The notes beneath the pieces were generated by a model. It saw only the letters and a program-made list of their open reading frames with translations, was not told where the DNA came from and did no database searches. From contig JAIRQU010000194.1 of NCBI GenBank assembly GCA_031256305.1, forward strand, positions 1 through 8,100: DNA of 8,100 bases, read 5' to 3'. The DNA comes from Burkholderiaceae bacterium. Its GTDB lineage: Bacteria > Pseudomonadota > Gammaproteobacteria > Burkholderiales > Burkholderiaceae_C. Positions 1-6,090 of this stretch are shown piece after piece; positions within the stretch are counted from its first letter, which is position 1, and each line of letters begins with the position of its first letter. A program made the position numbers and the translations under genes.

Positions 1-89
1 ATGTCGATGTCCGGAAAGTTCTGCACCGCCGCGCGCAGCACGTTGCGCCCGATGCGGCCAAAACCGTTGATGCCGATGCGTAAGGTCAT
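1..89 (-). CDS. gap: Glyceraldehyde-3-phosphate dehydrogenase, N-terminal fragment (cut by window edge)
   Basis: Reading leftward from the ATG at 89-87, 29 complete codons give a protein beginning [20 protein letters not shown], followed by AVQNFPDID. The INGFGRIGR segment is the glycine-rich NAD(P)-binding turn of the Rossmann fold that opens every GAPDH. By family the enzyme interconverts glyceraldehyde-3-phosphate and 1,3-bisphosphoglycerate in the cytoplasm. The catalytic Cys/His domain lies outside the window, so phosphorylating GAPDH versus a relative such as erythrose-4-phosphate dehydrogenase cannot be fully separated. The start is supported by a strong ribosome binding site (AGGAGA, seven bases upstream). 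It follows transketolase on the same strand after 44 bases, so the two are probably cotranscribed. Confidence 0.93.
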   Translation of the reverse strand, partial: MTLRIGINGFGRIGRNVLRAAVQNFPDID

Positions 90-96
90 GACAGTT

Positions 97-102
97 TCTC
101 CT
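97..102 (-). promoter_or_regulatory. Ribosome binding site of gap
   Basis: On the minus strand AGGAGA lies seven bases before the ATG at 89. It is a near-consensus Shine-Dalgarno sequence and fixes the gap start. It sits in the 44-base gap after the tkt stop codon. No terminator hairpin is seen there, which fits a shared transcript. Confidence 0.75.
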
Positions 103-133
103 GATGCTATTGAAAAAAGAGCGATTGATGCTG

Positions 134-2170
134 TTACTGCGCCTGTTGCAGCACCGATTGCACAGTCTGCGCGATATTTTCCGCGGTCAGCCCGAACAGC
201 CGGAACAATTCATCGCCGGGCGCGGATTCGCCGAAGCGGTCGATGCCGATCACCGCCGCGCAGCCATAGCGCCACCACCCGGCGGTCACGCCCGCTTCCA
301 CGGCAACGCGCGGCGCGCCCGGCGGCAGCACCTGGGTGCGCCAGGCCGCGTCCTGCCGATCAAATACGTTGGTACTGGGCATGGAAACCACCCTCGTTGC
401 TATGTTTTTGGAAGCTAACAAGTCCTGCGCCGCCAGCGCCAGATGCACCTCGGAGCCGGTGGCGATGATGACCGCGCGCGGCTTGCCGCCCGGCGCGTCG
501 CGCAGCGCATAGCCCCCGCGCGCAATATCCGCGCAGTTAGCCTTGGGCAGATAGAGCAGATTCTGGCGCGACAACAGCAGCGCCGCAGGCCGCTCGCGCC
601 GCGCCAGCGCCGCCGTCCAGGCCGCCGCCGTTTCCGTCGCATCGGCGGGCCGCCACACGTCCAGGCCAGGAATTAACCGCAGGCTGGCGGCGTGCTCGAC
701 GCTCTGGTGCGTCGGCCCGTCCTCGCCCAAGCCAATAGAGTCGTGCGTGAAAACGTGCACCACGCGCTGCCGCATCAGCGCGACCATGCGGATGGCGTTG
801 CGGCTGTAGTCGCTAAAAGTGAGAAACGTGCCGCCGTAAGGGATATAGCCGCCGTGCAGCGCGACGCCATTCATGATGGCCGCCATGCCAAATTCGCGCA
901 CGCCGTAGTTGATGTGGCGTCCGATTCGGCCATCCGCCGTCTTGATGATGCCACCCTGCTCGTCAAAACGCAGCGGCGCGGTGGCGGCGGTTTGCGTCAG
1001 GTGGGAGCCAGTCCGGTCGGCGCTGCCGCCCAGCGGTTCCGGCAGCGCGGCAGGCAGGGCCTCCAGCGCGATCTGGCTGGCGTTGCGCGTGGCCATCGTT
1101 TCGGCCTTCTGGTGCAAGGCGTCGATCAGCTTGCGCGCCGTCTCGTTGAAATCGGCCGGCAGTTCGCCCGCCAGGCGGCGCTTGAATTCGGCGGCCCGTT
1201 GCGGATGCGCGGCGGCATAGGCGGCAAAGCGCCGGTTCCAGTCGGCTTCCTGCGCCGCGCCCTTGGCCCTGGCGTCCCAGTCGGCATAAACCTCCGGCGG
1301 AATTTCAAAAGGCGGCCAGCGCCAACCCAACCGCGCACGCGTGGCGGCGATTTCTTCCGGCCCGAACGGTTCGCCGTGCGCCTTGGCCGTGTCCTGCCGG
1401 CCCGGCGAACCGTAGCCGATGTGCGTCTTGCAGATGATGAGCGTGGGCTTGTCGCCGCTTTGCCGCGCCAACGTAATAGCACGGGCCACCGCCTGGACAT
1501 CGTGTCCGTCAATCGGCCCCATCACCGCCCAGCCGTAGGCGGCAAAACGCTCGCCCACACGCTCGCCCGCGTCGCCGCCCATCCACGGCTCGACCGGCCC
1601 GTCAATGCTGATGCCGTTGGCGTCGTACAGCGCAACCAACTTGCTTAACTTCCACGTGCCAGCCAGCGCGCAGGCCTCGTGGCTGATGCCTTCCATCATG
1701 CAGCCATCACCCAGAAAGACGTAGGTGTGATGATCGACGATGGCGTGACCTTCCCGGTTGAACTCGGCGGCCAGCAGCTTTTCCGCCAGCGCCATGCCCA
1801 CCGCGTTGGCGATGCCCTGCCCCAGCGGGCCGGTGGTGGTTTCCACGCCGGGCGTGGCACCGACTTCCGGATGCCCCGGCGTCTTGCTGTGCAATTGGCG
1901 AAAGCGCCGGATTTCATCCATCGGCAGGTCGTAACCGCTCAGGTGCAGCAGCCCGTAGAGCAGCATCGACGCATGGCCGTTGGAGAGCACGAAGCGGTCG
2001 CGGTCGGCCCAATGCGGATTGGCCGGGTTGTGCTTGAGGTGCTGGCCCCACAGCGCCACGGCCATGTCGGCCATGCCCAGCGGCGCGCCAGGGTGGCCAG
2101 ACCGGGCTTGTTGCACGGCATCCATTGCCAGCGCCCGCAAAGCGTTGGCCATCAGGGTAGGGTCGGTCAT
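134..2170 (-). CDS. tkt: Transketolase
   Basis: A 678-residue protein, close to the usual length of bacterial transketolases (about 660-680). It is a thiamine-diphosphate enzyme that moves two-carbon ketol units between sugar phosphates in the non-oxidative pentose phosphate pathway (and in the Calvin cycle, if present). Visible motifs: SGHPGAP with His26 and SNGHAS with His66 near the N-terminus; [14 protein letters not shown] (about 114-127); the ThDP/metal motif GDGCMMEG at 154-161 with partner Asn185 in DANGISIDG; the cofactor-activating glutamate Glu426 in YGVREFGMA; and [15 protein letters not shown] with His476 and His488, spaced 12 apart as in E. coli TktA. A C-terminal domain follows (ATGSEVHLA near 570). 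The start aligns with the E. coli N-terminus although no good Shine-Dalgarno precedes it. The gene is followed by gap. Confidence 0.97.
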   Translation of the reverse strand: MTDPTLMANALRALAMDAVQQARSGHPGAPLGMADMAVALWGQHLKHNPANPHWADRDRFVLSNGHASMLLYGLLHLSGYDLPMDEIRRFRQLHSKTPGHPEVGATPGVETTTGPLGQGIANAVGMALAEKLLAAEFNREGHAIVDHHTYVFLGDGCMMEGISHEACALAGTWKLSKLVALYDANGISIDGPVEPWMGGDAGERVGERFAAYGWAVMGPIDGHDVQAVARAITLARQSGDKPTLIICKTHIGYGSPGRQDTAKAHGEPFGPEEIAATRARLGWRWPPFEIPPEVYADWDARAKGAAQEADWNRRFAAYAAAHPQRAAEFKRRLAGELPADFNETARKLIDALHQKAETMATRNASQIALEALPAALPEPLGGSADRTGSHLTQTAATAPLRFDEQGGIIKTADGRIGRHINYGVREFGMAAIMNGVALHGGYIPYGGTFLTFSDYSRNAIRMVALMRQRVVHVFTHDSIGLGEDGPTHQSVEHAASLRLIPGLDVWRPADATETAAAWTAALARRERPAALLLSRQNLLYLPKANCADIARGGYALRDAPGGKPRAVIIATGSEVHLALAAQDLLASKNIATRVVSMPSTNVFDRQDAAWRTQVLPPGAPRVAVEAGVTAGWWRYGCAAVIGIDRFGESAPGDELFRLFGLTAENIAQTVQSVLQQAQ

Positions 2171-2208
2171 GGGACTTGCAGCAAACGAAGGCGCGGAATG
2201 AAGAATTC

Positions 2209-2214
2209 ATTATC
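2209..2214 (-). promoter_or_regulatory. Candidate -10 hexamer of the tkt promoter
   Basis: GATAAT (five of six to TATAAT) lies on the minus strand about 38 bases before the tkt ATG. It would place transcription start near 2202 and give a leader of roughly 30 bases. No convincing -35 hexamer is present at 16-18 bases, so if real this promoter may depend on an activator. A 7-bp dyad lies about 43 bases upstream of the predicted start. Confidence 0.3.
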
Positions 2215-2235
2215 GCCCGCGCGCGCATAAGCGCA

Positions 2236-2254
2236 GCTTCAAAATTATTGAAGC
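2236..2254. repeat. 7-bp dyad in the tkt upstream region, possible regulator site
   Basis: GCTTCAA and TTGAAGC form a perfect inverted repeat around a 5-base AT-rich centre (AATTA), 19 bases in all. It lies in the only markedly AT-rich stretch of the 221-base spacer upstream of tkt. The long AT-rich centre and lack of a following T tract in either direction argue against a Rho-independent terminator. A dimeric DNA-binding regulator site is the more natural reading, but no regulator can be named. Confidence 0.35.
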
Positions 2255-2391
2255 CCTATTCAACCCAGTCTTAAGTCAGCGTGGAACCGGCTTTATGTGA
2301 CGGGATTCCTTATGATTTTCGCCCGGCTCCCGCCCGCGCGCGCCAGCCGCGCGAACACATTCAGCGCGACAACCACGGCGCGCGCGCAAAC

Positions 2392-3102
2392 TCAATCACG
2401 GTCGATATCGGCGTTGGCGTTGTCGCGCACAAAACCCGCATCGTGAAGCTGAAAAACAGCGGCACCCACGGGCCGGTGATCGACTTGCGTCACGCGCCAA
2501 ACCGCCGCAGCGGTTTGGTCAGACCATATCTCCAAGGGCAGACGTTCTCGCGCGCTCCAGCAAATGCGGTGGGTGTCGCCGCCGTCTTGCGTCAGCGCGT
2601 ACCAGCGGCACGGCGCCACCGGCGCGGGCGCGCCTGCCGGAGCAGCCGCCGCAACAAGGCGATAGGCCCCCGCCGGATGGCGCAGGCCATGCGCCAGGTC
2701 GAACCAGTCGCTGAAATGCCCCAACTGGATCAGGTTGTCGCGGTTGATGCGCGTGGTGATGCGTTTGCGATAGTCCACCACGGTCATTTGATAGTCGGGC
2801 AAGTTGTTCGCGCCGCGCACCACATACGTGTCGATGGCCTGGTCGGTTTTGCGCCGCAAGCGGGTCTGCCCGTCGCGCCAGACTTGCAGCGTGTGCGCGC
2901 CGCCTGCTCCCGCGAACGTGGCGCGGTAGTAAAGCGCCGCCGGTTCGCCGCGTGTGTTGAAGACCGACTCGAAAGTCAGCCCCGGCGCGCTGGCGGCTGA
3001 CGCCATATCCGCGCACAGCAGCGCCGCGCCAGCGGCCAGCGCGCAGAGCCACTTATTGACGAATGGCTTTGGCATAGTCGAAGTAGCGGTAGGTTTTGCC
3101 AT
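2392..3102 (-). CDS. Secreted protein of unknown family, second gene of the phosphatase operon
   Basis: Reads as 236 residues from the ATG at 3102, or 227 from the ATG at 3075; neither has a clear Shine-Dalgarno. Both starts lie inside the end of the upstream phosphatase gene (stop at 3055-3053), so translation is probably coupled. The N-terminus carries a signal peptide: basic MPKPFVNKW, a hydrophobic stretch rich in Ala and Leu, and a likely cleavage after ADMASA. The mature part has alternating strand-like segments (for example ALYYRATFAG, YQMTVVDYRKRITTRI, WRVTQVDH) and a single aromatic-rich segment GHFSDWFDLAHGLRHP, then a low-complexity Ala/Pro stretch. I do not recognise the family. 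The beta-rich pattern recalls LolA/RseB-like periplasmic folds, but that is a guess. Its position suggests a role with the phosphatase at the cell envelope. Confidence 0.75.
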   Translation of the reverse strand: MAKPTATSTMPKPFVNKWLCALAAGAALLCADMASAASAPGLTFESVFNTRGEPAALYYRATFAGAGGAHTLQVWRDGQTRLRRKTDQAIDTYVVRGANNLPDYQMTVVDYRKRITTRINRDNLIQLGHFSDWFDLAHGLRHPAGAYRLVAAAAPAGAPAPVAPCRWYALTQDGGDTHRICWSARERLPLEIWSDQTAAAVWRVTQVDHRPVGAAVFQLHDAGFVRDNANADIDRD

Positions 3103-5227
3103 CGACGCTCAGGTCTTTGATGGCCATGTCAATGGTGTAAGTGCCCTGCGTGAGCGCGGCGTCCTTGGTGTTGCCTGTCGGATCGGCCGGCAGCTCGAAA
3201 CTCAGGCCAGTCGCTGGCGCGGATGGCGTGACGATGGATGCTTTGACGGTTGGCGCGCTTGCGCTGGCCGGTTTGAGCAGCGCTTCGTTGAGGATGCGGC
3301 CATCGGCTTGCGGCATCGTCAGACCCAGCAGATAAGCCACCGTCGGAGCTACATCGACATTGCCCGTCGGGTCGGATATGACGGTGTTGGCGCGAAACGA
3401 CGGGCCGCTGGCGACTAGCGTGTTGTGTACATCCGTGGCGCCGAAGCTGCCGTGCATTCCGTGATCGTTATTGGCACTCTCGAACTCGATGCCCGGCATC
3501 CCCTGAATCGAAACCTGGTCATCCCAGGTAAAGCTCGCCACCACGTCCGGCTGTCCGTTGTTCTGACGTTGCGCGTTTTCCAGGTTGACCATTGACATGG
3601 ACAGCGTACCGGGCAACGCGCCGTAGCGGCTGTCAACGAAGATTGCGCCGTACTCCTCGCGCTGCTGCAAGAACTTGACCAGATTCCCGATGATGGCTGG
3701 ATCGTGACCAGGTACATAGAAATAGTCCGAGCCGCCGTTGGCCGCGATCACGATGCCGTTGACCGGCAGACTGCCCGGCGCGGGCACCTTGAAACTGGCG
3801 ACCGGCGCGGCCAAGCTGGCGCTGATGGCCTGGTACGGAGTATTGGGCGCGCCGCACAGCGCGCCGGTGGTATCGACCTGCACCGGAATGGTCGGCGTGC
3901 CGTCGGCCTGCAAGCCGTACATCGCCGAGGTCACGCAGCCCGCACCGTCGTAGGCACTGAAGCCGCGATAGGTCAGCAGGTCAGCCGAACGCACATCGCC
4001 CGAGAACGAATAGCCATTGCTGGAAGGCGCGCCAATCGCGGCGGCATCCGTGCCGCTGGTGGTCCCGTTGATTAGCGGGCCGCCCGGCGCCGTGCCTGAT
4101 GGCGTGATAGCGCGCAGCGGGTACAGCGCCAGCGGCCCCGACACGCTGGAGTGCCCGTGGTCGGAGACGATGATTAAATTCGTGCTGTCATACATGCCGT
4201 TGGCCTTGAGCGCGCTGATGAGTTCACCCAAGCGCTGATCCTGCGAGCGCGAACTCGATAGGGCATTGGCCGAACCGGGGCCGTAGCCATGCTCGGTGTT
4301 GTCGGGCGTGCGGAACCAGATCAGCGAAAGTATCGGCTGCTTCTTGGGCAGGATGTACTGCGTGAACACGGTCATCATGTACTGGTTGGCCGCATCTTCG
4401 GGCGTGCCCTGCGTCGTGTCGGCGCTGTCGCGCGCGGCAATGGCAATCGTCCCTTTGGGGTCGTAGGCCGTGGTATTGAAGGTGATGTAGCCTGCGCGCG
4501 CCGTCGGGTCGCCGTTGGCGCTGGCCAGGGTTACGGCGTCAGCGCCCGAATAACCGAACTGGGTATTGGCTGGCAGCGCATAACCGGCGTTCTGCAACTC
4601 GGTAACCAGACTGCGCGGCTGCACGGTGTTCTCGTCGAGAAAGTACCCGCCCCGGCCCGGATCCTGAAGGTATGCTGCCCCCGATTTGCCGATGGCGGCG
4701 GTGGTCAACCCCGCGGCCTGCGCCGTAGCAAACAGGGTCTTGACCAGCAGCAGTTGGCCGCCGTAATAGTTGTTGAGTGTGGTTAAAACCTGATAATCCT
4801 CGGTAAAGATCGGGTCATCGTAGTCGGCAGCCGCGGCGGCCGTACCGGCGCTGTTGGGCGTGGCCAGATTGCCCTGCGGAATGATGTTATCCGGCCCCTG
4901 TGGCGGCGTCCAGAACGTGTTGCCGTAGAACCCGCTGGTTTTGGGGAACGCGCCCGTCGCAAAGGACGAACTGTTCAGCATCGTGAAAGTCGGGTAGGTT
5001 GCGTGGTTGTCGCTGAAGTTCACGCCGGCCTGCCGCAGGGCGTATAAATTGGGCGTATCCTTTGCGTTGATGGAATCGGGGCGAAACCCGTCCCAGACCA
5101 TGATGATTGTGCGCACCGGCTGAATTTGTGTGCTGGTCGCGTCGCTCAAAACCGCTTCGTTCCCGCCGCACGCGGCCACGAGCACGCTGCCCGCCAGCGC
5201 GGCCAGCCAACCATAGGGGTGTCTCAT
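3053..5227 (-). CDS. Lipoprotein phosphodiesterase/alkaline phosphatase superfamily protein (nucleotide pyrophosphatase type)
   Basis: A 724-residue protein when started at the ATG at 5227, which has a strong Shine-Dalgarno (AAGGAG, seven bases upstream). An ATG 11 codons further out lacks one. The N-terminus MRHPYGWLAALAGSVLVAAC is a lipoprotein signal peptide with lipobox VAAC and Cys20 as the lipidated residue. The type I phosphodiesterase / nucleotide pyrophosphatase fold shows its metal ligands and nucleophile in order: Asp46 in IIMVWDGFRPDS; nucleophile Thr80 in ATYPTFTMLNSSS; Asp309 and His313 in RTPDNTEHGYGPGS; Asp356-His357 in IIVSDHGH; His592 in DHGMHGSFG. It would hydrolyse phosphodiester or phosphomonoester bonds outside the cytoplasmic membrane; the substrate cannot be told. 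About 235 residues separate the DHG and last His motifs, suggesting an inserted cap. A C-terminal tail of about 70 residues is unassigned. A Pho-box candidate precedes it. Confidence 0.9.
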   Translation of the reverse strand: MRHPYGWLAALAGSVLVAACGGNEAVLSDATSTQIQPVRTIIMVWDGFRPDSINAKDTPNLYALRQAGVNFSDNHATYPTFTMLNSSSFATGAFPKTSGFYGNTFWTPPQGPDNIIPQGNLATPNSAGTAAAAADYDDPIFTEDYQVLTTLNNYYGGQLLLVKTLFATAQAAGLTTAAIGKSGAAYLQDPGRGGYFLDENTVQPRSLVTELQNAGYALPANTQFGYSGADAVTLASANGDPTARAGYITFNTTAYDPKGTIAIAARDSADTTQGTPEDAANQYMMTVFTQYILPKKQPILSLIWFRTPDNTEHGYGPGSANALSSSRSQDQRLGELISALKANGMYDSTNLIIVSDHGHSSVSGPLALYPLRAITPSGTAPGGPLINGTTSGTDAAAIGAPSSNGYSFSGDVRSADLLTYRGFSAYDGAGCVTSAMYGLQADGTPTIPVQVDTTGALCGAPNTPYQAISASLAAPVASFKVPAPGSLPVNGIVIAANGGSDYFYVPGHDPAIIGNLVKFLQQREEYGAIFVDSRYGALPGTLSMSMVNLENAQRQNNGQPDVVASFTWDDQVSIQGMPGIEFESANNDHGMHGSFGATDVHNTLVASGPSFRANTVISDPTGNVDVAPTVAYLLGLTMPQADGRILNEALLKPASASAPTVKASIVTPSAPATGLSFELPADPTGNTKDAALTQGTYTIDMAIKDLSVDGKTYRYFDYAKAIRQ

Positions 5228-5234
5228 AGGTGAT

Positions 5235-5240
5235 CTCCTT
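5235..5240 (-). promoter_or_regulatory. Ribosome binding site deciding the phosphatase start
   Basis: On the minus strand AAGGAG is followed by seven bases (ATCACCT) and the ATG at 5227. This near-perfect site selects that ATG over the in-frame ATG at 5260. The shorter form also gives a compact lipoprotein signal peptide. Confidence 0.85.
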
Positions 5241-5262
5241 GAAAAGTTTGACCGTTTCAAAG

Positions 5263-5294
5263 GTTATGGTCTCCGCGTGACAAAACCGTGACGC
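5263..5294 (-). promoter_or_regulatory. Candidate PhoB-activated promoter (Pho box plus -10) of the phosphatase operon
   Basis: On the minus strand the 18 bases 5294-5277 read GCGTCAC-GGTT-TTGTCAC. This is two 7-base direct repeats with an 11-base period, the layout of the PhoB box CTGTCAT-N4-CTGTCAY. The second half matches six of seven positions, the first four of seven. Eight bases downstream is CATAAC, a four-of-six match to the -10 consensus, and no -35 hexamer is needed because PhoB-bound boxes replace it. The predicted start near 5256 would give a leader of about 28 bases. The downstream gene encodes an exported phosphatase-superfamily protein, which makes phosphate-starvation control plausible. 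The match is by eye and not scored against the genome background. Confidence 0.5.
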
Positions 5295-5352
5295 CTCCTC
5301 CGTCTGTTGGATTTTTGCCAAGGCTCGTTGCCATCGGCGCGGGAACCCCGGA

Positions 5353-5398
5353 ATACGGTAATATGGGCACCCATATCTTGTATGCAGGGTGCCCGTAT
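5353..5398. promoter_or_regulatory. Nested palindromic operator upstream of vapB
   Basis: Bases 5361-5376 form a perfect palindrome, ATATGGG-CA-CCCATAT. The same left arm extended (5361-5372, ATATGGGCACCC) also pairs with 5387-5398 (GGGTGCCCGTAT), 11 of 12 positions complementary with the twelfth a possible G-U. A further ATACGG occurs at 5353-5358. The motif ATAYGG thus appears four times, twice in each orientation, ending on the first two bases of the vapB ATG. Ribbon-helix-helix antitoxins bind such repeated half-sites to repress their own operon, so this is the likely VapB/VapBC operator. A -10-like TAATAT (5359-5364) overlaps it; no good -35 was found. Confidence 0.65.
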
Positions 5399-5642
5399 GA
5401 AAACCACCATCGAGTTGCCCGAACCTCTGTTCGCGCAAGCGCGGCGCTACGCTGGCGCCCGCAACATGACCATGAAGACCCTGGTCGAACAGGGGCTGCG
5501 CAAGGTCATGGCGGAAAAGAAAGACGCGCCCAAGTTCAAGCTGCGCGATGGCAGCGTCGGGGGCAACGGCTTGACCCCGGAATTCCAGAATGCCTCTTGG
5601 GAGCAAATCCGCGACGCCATCTATGAAGGCCACGGCGCATGA
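5397..5642 (+). CDS. vapB: VapB-type antitoxin (ribbon-helix-helix)
   Basis: An 81-residue protein. The start at 5397 is chosen because AGGG lies seven bases upstream and because MKTTIELPEPLFAQARRYAG is the typical opening of a ribbon-helix-helix antitoxin: strand TTIELP, then helices through about residue 38 (NMTMKTLVEQGLRKVM). The C-terminal half is charged and ends in GLTPEFQNASWEQIRDAIYEGHGA, the kind of tail that wraps the toxin's active site. By family it neutralises the partner PIN-domain RNase and represses the operon through DNA binding. Its stop overlaps the toxin start as ATGA. An open frame extends upstream to an ATG at 5307, but those codons run through the operator and resemble no antitoxin. 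Confidence 0.9.
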   Translation: MKTTIELPEPLFAQARRYAGARNMTMKTLVEQGLRKVMAEKKDAPKFKLRDGSVGGNGLTPEFQNASWEQIRDAIYEGHGA

Positions 5643-6070
5643 TTGCGCTGGACACCAACTTGCTGGTGTATGCGCATCGCAGGGACAGTCCTTTTCATGC
5701 CGCTGCGGCAAAGCTCGTTGGTGAATTGGCCGAGGGCAAGGCGACGTGGGCTATTCCGTGGCCCTGTCTGCATGAGTTCTATGGCGTCGTCACCCGCCCG
5801 CGTGTGTTTTCGCCGCCAAGCACTTTTGATGAAGCCGTGAACCAGATCGACATCTGGTTGCAATCGCCCACGCTGCTCCTTTTGGCGGAAGATCCAACGC
5901 ATTGGCCGCATCTGCGCGAGCTGCTCGTCAAGGCCAGAGTGCAAGGCCCGATGGTGCATGACGCGCGCATCGCGGCGCTGTGTCTGGCTCACGGCGTGCG
6001 CGAGTTGTGGAGCGCCGACCGCGATTTCAGCCGCTTTCCCAGCCTGCGCGTGCGCAACCCGCTGGTGTGA
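5639..6070 (+). CDS. vapC: VapC-type toxin, PIN-domain ribonuclease
   Basis: A 143-residue protein, normal length for VapC. The PIN-domain acidic residues that bind Mg2+ are all visible: Asp5 in MIALDTNLLVYA, Glu46 in CLHEFYGVV, Asp108 in VHDARIAALC, and Asp127 in WSADRDFSRF. The toxin should therefore be catalytically intact. VapC proteins cut specific RNAs, often initiator tRNA or the sarcin-ricin loop of 23S rRNA; the target here cannot be read from the sequence. It starts inside the vapB stop (ATGA), the classic coupled arrangement. Its own stop sits immediately before or overlaps the start of murU, so the toxin gene is directly followed by a housekeeping gene on the same strand. Confidence 0.93.
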   Translation: MIALDTNLLVYAHRRDSPFHAAAAKLVGELAEGKATWAIPWPCLHEFYGVVTRPRVFSPPSTFDEAVNQIDIWLQSPTLLLLAEDPTHWPHLRELLVKARVQGPMVHDARIAALCLAHGVRELWSADRDFSRFPSLRVRNPLV

Positions 6071-6090
6071 AAACGGCAAGCCCCCCGCGT

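Noticed and set aside
692..1648. 318-codon open frame on the plus strand opposite tkt
   Set aside because: The minus strand encodes a full-length transketolase with every catalytic motif. High GC content leaves long antisense frames open, and the antisense product resembles nothing.
2293..2303. Pho-box-like half-site (minus strand CCGTCAC followed by ATAA) downstream of the orphan gene
   Set aside because: The second 7-base repeat is absent, so this is a single chance half-site.
2281..2391. Terminator for the phosphatase operon
   Set aside because: GC-rich inverted repeats occur (for example GCGCG and CGCGC around 2333-2352), but none is a compact hairpin followed by a T run on the minus strand. 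Termination may be Rho-dependent or lie elsewhere.
2281..3000. 239-codon plus-strand open frame opposite the orphan secreted protein
   Set aside because: The minus-strand frame has a signal peptide, strand-like segments and operon position. The plus-strand product is an Arg/Ala-rich, low-information translation.
5315..5333. Two TTGCCA copies (5315-5320, 5328-5333) as -35 hexamers for vapB
   Set aside because: No -10 hexamer lies 16-18 bases downstream of either; the TAATAT at 5359 is 25 bases from the nearer copy.
5307..5396. 30-codon N-terminal extension of vapB
   Set aside because: It has no ribosome binding site and runs through the operator. The family-typical sequence starts at the ATG at 5397.
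4887..5711. 274-codon minus-strand open frame spanning the divergent promoter region
   Set aside because: It crosses the vapB operator, vapB and the phosphatase signal peptide, all better explained by the genes and sites annotated there.
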